Assembly (NCBI RefSeq): GCF_947507565.1
Contig: NC_089178.1
Span: 2,852,001 to 2,916,000, forward strand
DNA: 64,000 nt
Source: Oscarella lobularis
Taxonomy: Eukaryota; Porifera; Homoscleromorpha; Homosclerophorida; Oscarellidae
Reading direction: 5' to 3'
Shown here: positions 30,832 to 41,700 of the stretch, piece after piece
Position numbering within the stretch: the first letter of the stretch is position 1
Layout: each line of letters starts with the position of its first letter
Program-made: the position numbers and the translations under genes
The notes under the pieces: model-generated
What the model saw: the letters and a program-made list of their open reading frames with translations, nothing else
Databases searched by the model: none
Told to the model about the DNA's origin: nothing

Positions 30832-32158
30832 ATAGTCCAACTGGTGGACGCACGAAATTAGCCGGAATAAAGCCGGATCGATTAGCCTGGGGCGAGTATA
30901 CCCACAGCCACGGCTCGCGCGTGTCTCGCGTGGCAGCGTCAACGAAGACCGAATCGCCGCGGCACACGGTCAATTGACTGACCGACTGCGCGTGAAAATC
31001 GTAGAGAACGACGAGACGCGATTGGCCGCCGTTCGCATCGTGCGGAACGCGTCGATTCGATGTTGTTTCTTGCAGCGCCGGCGGCTTTGCCGTTTGGTTG
31101 ATAGGAACGAGAAAATTGCGCGGCACGAAGCCCTCGCCCTGGTCGCTTTTCGCAACCCACGCCCAGTCAGGATCGTCGTCGTTGAGCAGCGTGACGATAT
31201 CGGCGCGCTTTACGGGCACTTCGTCATCGCGGCATTCGGTAAAGTCGTAGAGCACCAAAAAGGTGCCAATCGCTTTTTTGACAAATCGCGACTCGCCGCC
31301 GCTCGTCGTTGACGTCGTACTGTCGGTCGGGGTCGAAGTCGAACCACCGAAGCCAACGTGCACTTCCGTGTAGGTCGTATGTTGTTCTTGGGCCCCCCGT
31401 GGGAACGCGGCGCCGTTGACCCTTTGACGTCCGTCTTTCCGATCGTTCACTTTGTTCGTAGCCGTCGCCGAAGCGCGAGACGCTGACGGAAGACGAACAC
31501 TGTCGTCGTCGTCGTCGTCGTCGTCGTCCGTAAGCGGCGGCGATCCAGCGTCGCCCATCCTATCGTGAAGAAGTCGCGCCGGATCGAGTCGTTCGATGCT
31601 GTCTTCGGGCGTCGTCGAAGGCGTCGGTTTTCGTCCGGGCGACGGTCGGGCATTTAGCGCGTAACTGGCCGTTTTCGTGTCGGAAGGCGATCGAGCGGTC
31701 GCTGGCGGTTTGGACGCGTCTCCCCCCACGCTCGCGCCGCCGCCGTTTTCGTGCACGGCGCCGGCAGACGACGTTGCCGACGAACGTGACGGAAGGCTAC
31801 TCGATCGGGGCGCTTGTTCGGCGCAGAACGAATAAGGCACGTAGCCCTCGTCGCCGTCCAAGTTGGCCACGTAAGCCCAATCGTTTTCGCGATATAACAT
31901 CTGGACGATGTCGCCTTCGTTGACGACTAATTCGTCGGCCATGGTCGCTTCGAACGTTTGGAGTATGACGTTGTAACAGCCCGGCGGAAAGTGCTGCGTA
32001 TTGCCCGACACTTCGTACGGTTCGTCGACGAAAGCCGGGTCCTGATAGGCGCGCTGTTGTTGCTGCTGTTGCTGTTGTTGTTTTCTTCGTCGTCGGCCGA
32101 AGCGCGTCGGACAAAAGAATGAGAACGACATGATTTCCACTCCTTCACCCTTCCTCAC
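30830..32158 (-). CDS. Single-exon adaptor protein with three SH3 domains
   Basis: Unspliced protein of 442 residues from the ATG at 32158, or 433 from the in-frame ATG at 32131 (MSFSFFCPTRFGRRRRK). After a basic segment and a nine-Gln run come SH3-1 (FEATMADELVVNEGD to GYVPYSF, about residues 67-112) and a long Ser/Thr/Pro-rich linker with a run of nine Asp. SH3-2 (VLYDFTECRDDEVPV to GFVPRNFL) and SH3-3 (VLYDFHAQSVSQLTV to GFIPANFV) end the chain. Conserved ALYDY-, WxW- and PxxY-type positions are present, so all three should bind proline-rich ligands. The layout, with a CPxR-like N-terminus and three SH3s, recalls Drosophila Dlish, a palmitoylated Fat/Dachs pathway adaptor; that kinship is a guess to be tested. 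AATAAA overlaps the stop codon. Confidence 0.85.
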   Translation of the reverse strand: MRKGEGVEIMSFSFFCPTRFGRRRRKQQQQQQQQQRAYQDPAFVDEPYEVSGNTQHFPPGCYNVILQTFEATMADELVVNEGDIVQMLYRENDWAYVANLDGDEGYVPYSFCAEQAPRSSSLPSRSSATSSAGAVHENGGGASVGGDASKPPATARSPSDTKTASYALNARPSPGRKPTPSTTPEDSIERLDPARLLHDRMGDAGSPPLTDDDDDDDDDSVRLPSASRASATATNKVNDRKDGRQRVNGAAFPRGAQEQHTTYTEVHVGFGGSTSTPTDSTTSTTSGGESRFVKKAIGTFLVLYDFTECRDDEVPVKRADIVTLLNDDDPDWAWVAKSDQGEGFVPRNFLVPINQTAKPPALQETTSNRRVPHDANGGQSRLVVLYDFHAQSVSQLTVCRGDSVFVDAATRDTREPWLWVYSPQANRSGFIPANFVRPPVGL

Positions 32159-32871
32159 AGCCTATTGGGTACGAAATGGGGGATTGAGTGCGCGAGCGTT
32201 GAACTAACATCGGCGCTAAACTGAATCATCCTGGGAATGCGCCGGCCCCTCGCTCCCACCCAGCGTTAATTCGTTACGTGGGCGCGTCCTCGTTGATTGG
32301 CTTGCGGTGCGACTTATGACCTCGCCCACGCAGCAAGGCCTCCACTAAAGCGATTTTCGGTAGGAACACCCGGTCTTCTTCCGCAACCTGACGCAATTTT
32401 AATTGCTAGTGAAACTCGCGTCCTCGCGCCTTACTCTTTCCTTTCGTCGCGCGCGCGCACGTACACTAAGTACCGTTATTTTCGCAGACGAGGCCCAAAC
32501 ATTAGCCTAATCGTTTTATCTGCCTTCCCGGAGGCGGTGCGATGAGTAACGCTTCTCTACTCAGTAGTCACTACGAGTGCTATTTTTATTCGTCAGCGCG
32601 GGGACCGATTTACGTTAGGAAGAGACGGTCAAATTCAATCAAGGGTCTCCAGCGAATTAGCACGTAGCCACGTCCGGGCCGGAATTTGACAGGGCCATAT
32701 TGCAACGGCAAGGCGCGGTCTCGAGATCGCGACTCGATGGGGGAAATTGTAATTGCTTCTAATCGATCGCAGCGACGTCAAAACGAGCGTAATTGCGCGA
32801 CGATAGTGGAGCAAGATCGCGTGCAGTACGTCAACACATCGACTCCAATAAATATCTCACACTAACAGGGC
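32159..32871. other. Intergenic region upstream of the SH3 gene
   Basis: About 710 bp that should carry the SH3 gene promoter and the 3' end of the next minus-strand gene. I see no coding exon, tRNA or repeat in it. A CG-rich stretch (GCGCGCGCGCACGTAC) lies near 32450. Confidence 0.5.
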
Positions 32872-35800
32872 GGTTCGACGCTTCGTCGTCGTTGGAAGAG
32901 ATGCGTCTGTCGTTCTTCGTCGCTGAGAGGTTCGACGGGTCGCTTGTGGACGGGATCGAAAGATCGGTGCCACAATCTGCACAGAAAACGAGAAATAATG
33001 CATTGGACGCGGATATCCAATCAGGGTAAGAATTCGTTTGGGAGAGGGGCCCCCTTCCTAGTCATAGGACCAGATGTCCGGAAGAGGGTGCCGTCCTAAA
33101 TAGGTATCCCAACGTACACACCTGAAGCCGTCCAAATGCTCGGAATTGCCTCCCCGACGATTTCGACCCGCAATTGGTATCAGATTCTTTTCTACTGTCC
33201 AACTGCTTCCTTCGAATGGACCCGGGTGATAGCCCTGTCTATTCATTGTCTCCCTCTCGTCGTCAATCTCAGTAATCACTGATAACGGTGGCACGTTCGG
33301 AACCCCGTTTCTGCCTCGCAGTGGCAATTTGCTTGGAGGATCTTTTAGGATGTCCTTCAAGCGATCGAGCTGATTACTTGATTTTCGACCAGATGACGTC
33401 AACTCGGTGGCTGCGAGCAGACGATGCGTTTTGAAGTCCGTCGCTGGCGGTTGACTCGAATTATCATCCTCGTCGCCAGAACTGCTGTGTACACCGACGG
33501 GCATTGGCTGGCCGAAGAAGGGCATCGGCTTCGTCAACAGGTCCATGTCTTCCCGTCTCTGAGGCCAACTAAATCTCATTCTAGACAAACGAAGATCGGT
33601 CGCCGATAATCAAATTCAAGGGGGCCCCCACTTCTCATGCATGGAATAATGATAATAGGGCTTAATAGTACCGTCGAGGTCCTCTTTCGAAGAAGCTCAG
33701 CTGACCTTTCCACAGTTGGCTTGAGCTTGTTCATATGCAAAAGATTCTCTTCCCATGGCTAAAAGAAATAAAGTATGGCATTGGTGTCAATTTTGGAATT
33801 CCTGTCCTCTCTCCTTTCTATCTCTATACATTTTTAGGGTGTGTCTACTACCTGTTGAAGTTCTTCTTTTCTGGCTTCGTCTGGCAGTCCTGGATGTTGG
33901 TTCGATTCCAACGAAGTTTTTGGTCCTGGATAGATGAATTCCCTTTTAGCAGTCATTCCCCATTGGTGAAGTTCTTCTTTCCACGTGGGATAGGCCGGTT
34001 CCATAGTCATTGTATTGAAGTCTTGACAGTAGGTGAACTGGCTTCCCGGCTCCTTTTGATGTCTACCATATTTGAATTATACGACGAGTATTGTCTAGTT
34101 TACCTGGCCAAGAAGACGCCGTAGTCTATTCTTTGCCAGCTCAGTTGAGTTCAATGCTTGGCTACTGTAATTGTAGGCTACGAGCCGAGAATCGTCGCTT
34201 TTGGAACGAACGTGCGGTGGTCGTCGTCTCGTATTTTCCGTCCTCGTGTGAAGCTTCACGGCAGGGGGGGGGGGGGGAAGGGGGGGGTTAGGTATGAAAA
34301 GCAATACCGTCGTCTACAAATTACTATATTTTGTTTCAGGTAGTTTGGATTTTCTTTGGTTTTTCTTTCGGCCAACGCCTGCTCGTATGCGAAGTTTCTA
34401 TTGCTGATGGGCGTCCAAAGTCGCGATGTTTTCACGGCCTTGCGATTTTCGGTAGCACGAACGACGTTTTTACTTTCACCGGTCCTCGCTGAAAGAAAAA
34501 CGCAAGTGAATTAAGACCGCACCCCGGAACCCCAAAAGGAGAGGAAAACCTTCATCCGTTTCTTCCATCACTTTCTCCAGACTCGTAACGCCGAATTCGC
34601 GACCGAGCGCCAGTATCATCTCAGCTGAAGGAAACAATTCGTTTCTCGATACGTCAATCAACTGGGCTGCCTTGGACATCTACAGTACAGAAGACATGGG
34701 GGTTATACATTCCAGACCGCATTAATAAGAGGCAAAGGCAACCTTGTCCAAGTTGATAAGTGCCTGCAGACAAAGCTGAGGAATAACATCCTTCACGTAC
34801 ACTATTGGCTGGGCGAGAATGTCGGCGACGGGTTTATGCAGCTGCACGACGCACAAATCGACGTCGAGGTCTGCGTAGAGACGCTTGGAGAAGACCAAGC
34901 TGGAGTTGTGGAGAACTCGATAGAATTTATCGTCGTCCTCCGGCTGGGGATGGGGAATCGAATTCCAGATCTTACGAATGCCACTTCGGTGCAGGCCTTC
35001 GAGTACGATGATGTGCGCGGTTGGATCGACGACTTGGAAGCCCGTGACGACGTCCAAGTTTGGATCACTTTTCTGGGCACTGAGGCGCGGCACAACGTTG
35101 GCTTTACGTCAATGCAAATCATTGCGCTCACCTCGATAATTTGTACGTCGATAGAGCGACCTGGGCGACGTTTTGTGGCAGATTATCGAGACCGAGCGCC
35201 GCGGCGTTGATGACGCTAACGCTTTCCAACAGAAGCCGCTTTGTTTTTGCGCTTACTGCGGTTGGAAAAGCAAATACGAGCCGGGAAAAGGGGCACTGCA
35301 CAACGGGGAGAGATTTATTTATTCTCGGATCTAGACAAATGGACCAAATGTTTACTTTGACTGGTGCTGTGCCAGACGCCACTGCTGTTCCTTGCTTGGA
35401 CGCGACGAGCGGATAACTTAATTCGATTTTGAGTTTGAGCTCGCTGCCAGCATCGAGATAATTTCCAGCGAGCGTTGGTTGAGATTCTGCGGATGTAGCA
35501 GCGCTGATCGTATCTTATGCAAAATTCAACATTAATTGGCATTGACGCACCTGGGCCGATCTGCCTGAGGCGTTCGTCGTTCGAGTTCGGTCGAGGGCAA
35601 TTCAAGATGGGAGACGATAAATTGAGAAGGCACTCCCCTCTCAATAATCCGGACAGATCGAACTTGGCTACACCATAAGGATCCCACGGTTTCGAGGGCC
35701 CCTTGAAGGGATCGTGAGTCAATCTTATTCCTCCTATACAAAGCGGCGGTACATACACAATAGGGACTGTGTCTTCTGCTGTTTGTCTTACCTTCACTAT

Positions 35801-37027
35801 GGGTCAGGGTACCTATGTCCTCGTCAGATTCCAGATCACCGAATATGACGGGCTGTGCTTTGATTCCTTCAAATATTCGATCCCTGTCGTGGATTTCGAC
35901 GACAAAGGGCGGACCGCAGAGCCACTCGACGAGCAGAGCAAGATCAATCGATCCGACGAGTACAACGCCGACGTCTTCCCAAAGCAATTCCCGGTTTTGA
36001 GGGCACCCAATCGTTTTGTAAACAGGCTGATCATAGAACCGATATTGAGCGTATGCGGGAAGGCACCTAGCAGAAAGATACCATAAGCTGACAGCGCTGG
36101 TTATTGGACCCCACCTGCGCTGCAATTCGTCCCAGTTGATGGGGAAGTCGGGCATACCGGTTGCACCTCGTATACATATTGCCATTGGATTGAGCGCCTT
36201 TCTTTGCTTTTCGTCCATCAAAGTGCCGCCGATGCTGATTAGAATTCGGGCGTCTTGTAGGGGGCCGACGGGACGCTCTAGTCGCGCCTCGACGTCGACG
36301 GCATTTTTCACAAACAGCTTCGCAAGGGGAATAGCGAGAAGAGTCGTCGTCTCCTTTTCCGTTTCCAATTTCAATCTCTTTCCCTTTTTCTTCTTTTCCT
36401 TCGCCGGCGATTCGATCGAACCGACGCTATCCGGCGTGGACGATTTTATGAGTCGTTCTTTAGGCGGTAGGGGCGACGGCGACGGCGGTTGGACGCTCTT
36501 TCGCACTTCCGGTTGCGGCGGAATCGGAGCAATAGCGGACGGCGTTCGACTGGGGAGTAGGGGCTGTTGGGGCGATCGAAGTGCCTTGGGACGATCGAAT
36601 CTCGCGCGAGCCGACACTTTGTCTTTGGAGTTCCATATTTGAAGATCGACTCGATGAGAAAATAAGGCCGTAAGGAGATCCATAGTGATTTCGATCCTAC
36701 GTCTACAGAAAAGCGATTTCTTATGTCATCTTCGATTGTTTTCTCTTATAGGACTCACTTTTGCGACCAGGAGAAATAGACGAGATCGCCTTCGCGCCAC
36801 GATCGCATCACTTTCGAGTCGGAGTCGGTGTAAACTTTCGCCGCGCTGCCGAACGTCACCACGTCGGCTTTCGTCGCTTCGACGTCCGTCGGCAAAAGGC
36901 GATATTCTGTGTGAAAAAAGTGCTGCGCCTTGGCGGGATTCACGGAGCGTTTCTTGACTTCCTTCGGGCCATCGGTCGCTAGGAAAGGCTCTCTATATTC
37001 AGCTAGAGACGCGCAAAATGATTGCAT
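32872..37027 (-). CDS. Probable ciliary protein, CFAP92 (DUF4550)-like
   Basis: Spliced gene of about a dozen exons. The N-terminal exon (from 37027) gives MQSFCASLAEYREPFL to LVYFSWSQK and splices to RRIEITMDLLTALF, HRVDLQIWNSKDKVS. A Pro/Lys-rich linker (about 36360-36560) precedes a conserved core: LQDARILISIGGTLMDE, YRFYDQPVYKTIGCP, GPPFVVEIHDRDRIFEG, KPWDPYGVAKFDLSGLL, HIIVLEGLHRSGIRKIW. The C-terminal exons give TYCQDFNTMTMEPAYPTW, PWEENLLHMNKLKPTVER and, after an intron at 32977-33121, LWHRSFDPVHKRPVEPLSDE with stop at 32872-32874. Strings such as WNSKDKVSAR and the HDRDR core resemble KIAA1257/CFAP92 as I recall it, a cilia- and flagella-associated family. The gene model is good; the family name is tentative. 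It is divergent from the JmjC gene, 168 bp between starts. Confidence 0.7.
34264..34287. repeat. G14-AA-G8 tract in an intron of the CFAP92-like gene
   Basis: Two G runs separated by AA on the plus strand (C-rich on the transcribed strand), lying between the exon at about 34330-34490 and the exon near 33850-34110. It may be length-variable or form a quadruplex on the plus strand. Confidence 0.8.
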
Positions 37028-37195
37028 TACGATAGAGAACGGCCTTTTCGATTGTCACAACGATGTCGACTTTGTGGCTGCTTTCCTTCGTCTTCAATTC
37101 GCTGTTCGTTCTTTTCATCGTTCGTACACTGTATCCAAAGCAACGTGACGTCGCCTCTCCGCTACGCCTCCCCGGATTTTTAGCGTGCGTTTGTC
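37028..37195. promoter_or_regulatory. Presumed bidirectional promoter, CFAP92-like / JmjC-HDEL gene
   Basis: Only 168 bp separate the two divergent start codons, so promoter elements for both genes must overlap here or extend into coding sequence. No TATA box is evident; a GACGTC element lies near 37147. Inferred from spacing. Confidence 0.45.
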
Positions 37196-38516
37196 ATGTC
37201 CTCACTTTGGTACTCACTTTGGTTACTTTTCGTCTTCTTTCTCCGTACGCGTGCGTGGGAAGCTCTTCCCGTGCCGTTTCCACCTGAAATTGACATGCCG
37301 GACAGCGACGGTCGCGTGGGTCACCTCAAACCGTTTGGACAGCAGCGCGCACCCGAAAATCCCGTCCAAGAATACACGACGGTCATGCGACCACCCGAAT
37401 TCTGGGAGCGGCACGTCAGGGATCGAATCCCGGCCGTCTTTCGCGGAGCGGTGGCCAACTCGCCCGCCCATCGCCTATGGACAGACGAATATCTCGAAAA
37501 AAACTACGGCGATCAATACGACGTTCTCTACGAACTTCGAGACGAAGATCGTTCGAAAAGAGCACGGCGAATGAACATGCGACGATTTCTCGCCGAATAC
37601 CGGCAACACGATCGTCCTATTTACGCCGTGACGATATTGCCGGAAGCAATGCGGAAAGAACTTCCGGCGCTCCCGTGTCTCCTTTGCGGCACATTTCGTC
37701 GAAGTCTTCAGGAGGCGAATTTTTGGCTCGGCTACGGCGGAACGCGATCCGTCATCCACTTTGACGCCGATCACAATATACACTGTCTCGTAGCGGGACG
37801 AAAAGATTTCATGATGATTCATCCTCGATTTGCGGACAAGTTGCATTTGGCGCCGCGAGAGCCGAACCAAGGATCAGGATATTCGACTATTAATCCTGAC
37901 GTTGTTAATTTGGATAAATATCCGTCTGTCAGCGACGTGGAATGGGAGTGGGCGACGTTGGCTCCAGGCGACTGTATATTTATTCCGGCTCGCTATCTCC
38001 ACCAGGTGCGATCGTACGGACGATCGATATCGTCGACGGTGCTCTTCTTTCCTTATGACGAGTTCAATGAGACGGGATGCGAGAACGAGACGTTCGGATA
38101 CACAGATCTTAGTCAAGTGGAACTCGTTTGGACTTACAAGGGGGGAGATGCGGTAGGTTACAAGTCAAAGTCTAATTGTTGACTTGAGATGAAATTGCTG
38201 TTTTTAGGTCATTGATTTAGGTTATTTAAACCCCGAGCTAATACGCATCAATTTGCTGAGTTTGTTGAATGAGGATGGTGTTGTCACGTGGACACATTTT
38301 TTTCATATGTATGCGCAATCTCAAGATGGTCAATTTGAAGTAGTCAAAGCACAGTTTGATCGTCTTGATATCCACAATCGGGGTCATCTTCTCAAAGAGG
38401 ACATTGAAAATTTGCCACTTGAAATTCTAAAGACTGTTGCTCGGGAAATGGATTCAAAGCCCTACGATGAAGACGAAGACGAAAACGAAGACAAAGACGA
38501 ACACGATGAGTTGTGA
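37196..38516 (+). CDS. ER-targeted JmjC (cupin-8) hydroxylase ending in HDEL
   Basis: Predicted Fe(II)/2-oxoglutarate oxygenase of 421 residues in two exons (37196-38152, 38208-38516). The N-terminus MSSLWYSLWLLFVFFLRTRA is a signal peptide. The cupin core carries the iron site: His-x-Asp in SVIHFDADHNIH (37757-37765) and the distal His in ARYLHQVRSYGRS (38000-38002). NFWLGYGGTR and LVAGRKDFMMIHP are typical of JmjC hydroxylases of the FIH/JMJD5/JMJD7 type. Exon 2 encodes a helical tail with a degenerate EF-hand-like loop (RLDIHNRGHLLKEDIE) and an acidic DEDENEDKDE stretch. The final residues HDEL (38502-38513) form a KDEL-type ER retrieval signal. Together these place it in the ER lumen, where it may hydroxylate secretory proteins; JMJD8 is an ER-lumen analogue. 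Substrate unknown. AATAAA at 38653-38658 may be its poly(A) signal. Confidence 0.85.
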
Positions 38517-38775
38517 AGTTAGATATTAGACCATGATTAGATCACCCAAGGCGTGCTAGGCCGCTAGGATTGTCATTGTACGTCACGAGTTGATATCGAT
38601 GCGTTGGCAGTTTTGCGAATGTGCGCTCGCGTGTTCGTCACTAAATCGGGCAAATAAACGCACTCTCGCACAGTCCGACATTTCGTCAAACGACTCGCTT
38701 TTCTCTCTACGCCGAACGAGACGAAAAAACCGCGTTCCTATCCACTAACGTGCTCGTCCTTTCTTCTCCAGCGCG

Positions 38776-41700
38776 ATGAAGATCGAAAAGAAACCGCAGA
38801 AGAACATAACGGAATTGGTAAGAGCGCTACAGAAGCGAAAAACGACTCTCGAAAGCGAGTGGGGCCCCTTTTTTCATTCGCGTTCCCCACCCGTCTATTT
38901 GCGCAGCCGCCTGGTTGCCAAGACTTCGTCGACGTGTTGAAAAACTGTACCGACGACGAACTAGTCGACGAGCTGCGATCCGTCGTCACGTGGAACTACG
39001 GAAAGGTGAAGATCGCGCAGGAGAGAAAGGAAAAAAAATTCCACGTTTTTCTTTTTTGCCAGTGCGAACTCTATCACTGGATCGATGTTCTGAATCGTTT
39101 CGACGACATTCTCGAACGCGCGTGTCGTGTCGGCGACGCGCCGTCGTCCGACGACGACGGCGGCGGCGGCGGCGGCGACGACGACAACGACGACGAAACG
39201 AAATGCGTGAATCTTTGCACGAATTTGGACGACGAAAAAGTAGTCGAAAAAAATTGACCGCCATTTTGGATTTTCATTTTTTTCTCTCAGACGAAACTGA
39301 TTGTGCTTCAAGTGCTCAAGTTCTCCGCTTTGCTTGTCGAACATTCGTACGCGCGACACCTGTACAGCTCCATGGAGGTAAACCACGCCTTCGAATGAGA
39401 ATGAGAATTTTTTTTTGATATTTGCTTCTTAGAGTATTGTTGCTTTGCTGGGCTCTTCTGACATGGAAATTGTCATCGCCGTTTTGAATCTTCTCTACGT
39501 GTTCAGGTTTCCTTATCTACGGGGGAAAAAAAAGCAATACTTCCTATTTCATTTTTTTTTTTCATACAGTAAACGGTCCAACTTTCTATCAAGACTTTCC
39601 ACTGATCAGAGACAGTCCCTTCAACTCAGGTTGAATTACTTGGCAGAGCCGTGGGGCGGCAAGGAGAACGGATTCGGATTAGCAGAATGCTGTCAGAATC
39701 AAGACCTGAAGGTCGCAAGCTTGTAACTTGGTATCACATATAAAACGTTGTTCGTTTTCACAGCACTTTCCCACGTCGGCGACGACGCTTCACATGGAAT
39801 TCTACATGAATCCTAACGGGAAAGAGAAATCAGCCGCTAGTTCGCTGTGTGCGATTCATTTGGATCAGCTCCATCAGGTTTTGAGAACAGAATTTGCGCC
39901 TGTGTGACTTTGTCATTGGAAATATATAGTACGAGGAAAACGTTGCCGGATTGATGCGTCACCTTGTCAAACTCTATAACATTCCTCAGGGAAAGCAGGT
40001 AGATGGGGCAAAAGAGCATTTCCCGTTTTTGAAAGAAACAAATTTCGCACTTTTTTTTTAAAGATGGGACTTTTAACGCGTATTCGTTTGGCAAAATACT
40101 TTCCCAACTTCACGTTGCGTTGCCAGTGCGTGCAAGCCCGTCTCCAAGCCATTTCCATTCTCGGTGATAGATATAGCAAAAAAAATGGGGGGTTTAATTT
40201 AATTGACGACGTTGAATATTTGCTTCAGTGTATTCCAATGCTGGCCAGGACGTCGTCAATCCCCTCCTCTATCCCGGATTCATTGAAGAACTAGTCGAAG
40301 TCCTTCAACTGGATGATCAGCGACTCGTGGTTGGTGGAACGCAATGGTTACGTGACGCTTTTGCACGTGGACAATTTTTTAAATATAGGAAATTCAAGCG
40401 GCTGCACTCCGGACTTTGACGTCGGTCATTCATCTCGATAGAAATCCAAAGTTTGTTTGGGAGAGCGAGCGCAAGTGTTTCTTACCTAGCTCTTACTGTG
40501 TAGACTCACCACAATTATTGATGCTACTGGATCGGCCAATTATCACGGTTTTCTTCCGCGATTAGTCCGACGCTGCGTTACAGCGATGACGGGTAGGTTT
40601 CACATCTACGAGTAAGAAACTACGTTACTAATTCAACTAATACAAATCTAGATTCTCAGCACGAGGCTTATCCGCAGCTCTTTTCCACGGCTCTGTTTTC
40701 GTTCCTCTATCATCTGGCAAGCTCAGAAGCAGGTAGATAATATAGCTTTCTTCTATGAACGCAGTGGTGGGTTGACACCAAGATTTTTTTTTCTTAGGTG
40801 GAGATGCTCTACTTGCTTGTGGCGTGGTGGAAACGTTGCTTCAGGTGATTGCGTGGAGACAGACGGAGCAGAGTCATATAACAGTGAGTCGATTGCTCGC
40901 GGTATTCTAAGAAGGATATCTCGATCTGTCTCGTAGTTTGTGACTCGCGCTGTGAGAATTATCGATTTGATAACGAATTTCGAAATGGGCGCTCTTCAGA
41001 CGCAGAATGGATTGTCTAGTTTGATCAAACGACTTGATGTGAGAAAGGGAGGGGTGACTGGGGCTCGCACGGTGTTTTCTATTTTTGAATTGCGCCAGTT
41101 TGAAGTGAACCAATGCCGTCTGGTTTGTCCTTTTGAGTTGCCGTCTCAAGCTCGCGGGATCGGCGAGGAAGACTCGGGGAGAAATAAAGAGAAGGAAACA
41201 GCTATGGATCTTGTAGAGGAAGCAGAGGAGCAATCGAGCGAGGCACGTGGAAATGACGAGACGGGTGCAAGTCAGATGGAAATTGATGTAGACAGGCCAG
41301 GACCTTCAACTGGTGGTGGGCGACGATCGTTCTTTACCATCATAATTCTTTGACATTTTCTTCTTATATAGCTGTGCCCGTTATAAACAAGGAGAAGAAG
41401 GATTGCGTTCAATGTCAACCCCAGAGAGCCGCACTCATTAAATCGATACTGAACTTTCTCAAGAAAGCGATTCCGGACACGGCTTTTGCCGACAGCATTA
41501 GATCGAGTGAGACAGAAAATATATGAGCACGTTTTTCTCTCATCGCGACGCGAATCTCTAGTTATGGACAGCTCGCTTCCCACTTCGCTCAAACACATCA
41601 TCAGCAATTCTGAATACTACGGACCTCCACTTTATCACTTGGGTACGATGTATCCATCCTCAGTTCGCGCGCAGGTTTTTTTTACTTTCCTTCTGTTATA

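Noticed and set aside
32793-33029. Plus-strand open frame of 78 codons
   Set aside because: It is antisense to the terminal exon of the CFAP92-like gene, with no ATG in a good context and no similarity.
33896-33912. GGTTCGATTCC, resembling a tRNA T-loop
   Set aside because: It falls in an exon of the CFAP92-like gene (coding around SLESNQHPG) and no acceptor, D or anticodon stems surround it.
37063-37287. Hydrophobic 74-codon frame (MSTLWLLSFVFNSLF) before the JmjC gene
   Set aside because: It is in a different frame from the JmjC protein and overlaps it; the JmjC frame has its own signal peptide at 37196. It might be an upstream ORF, but nothing supports that.
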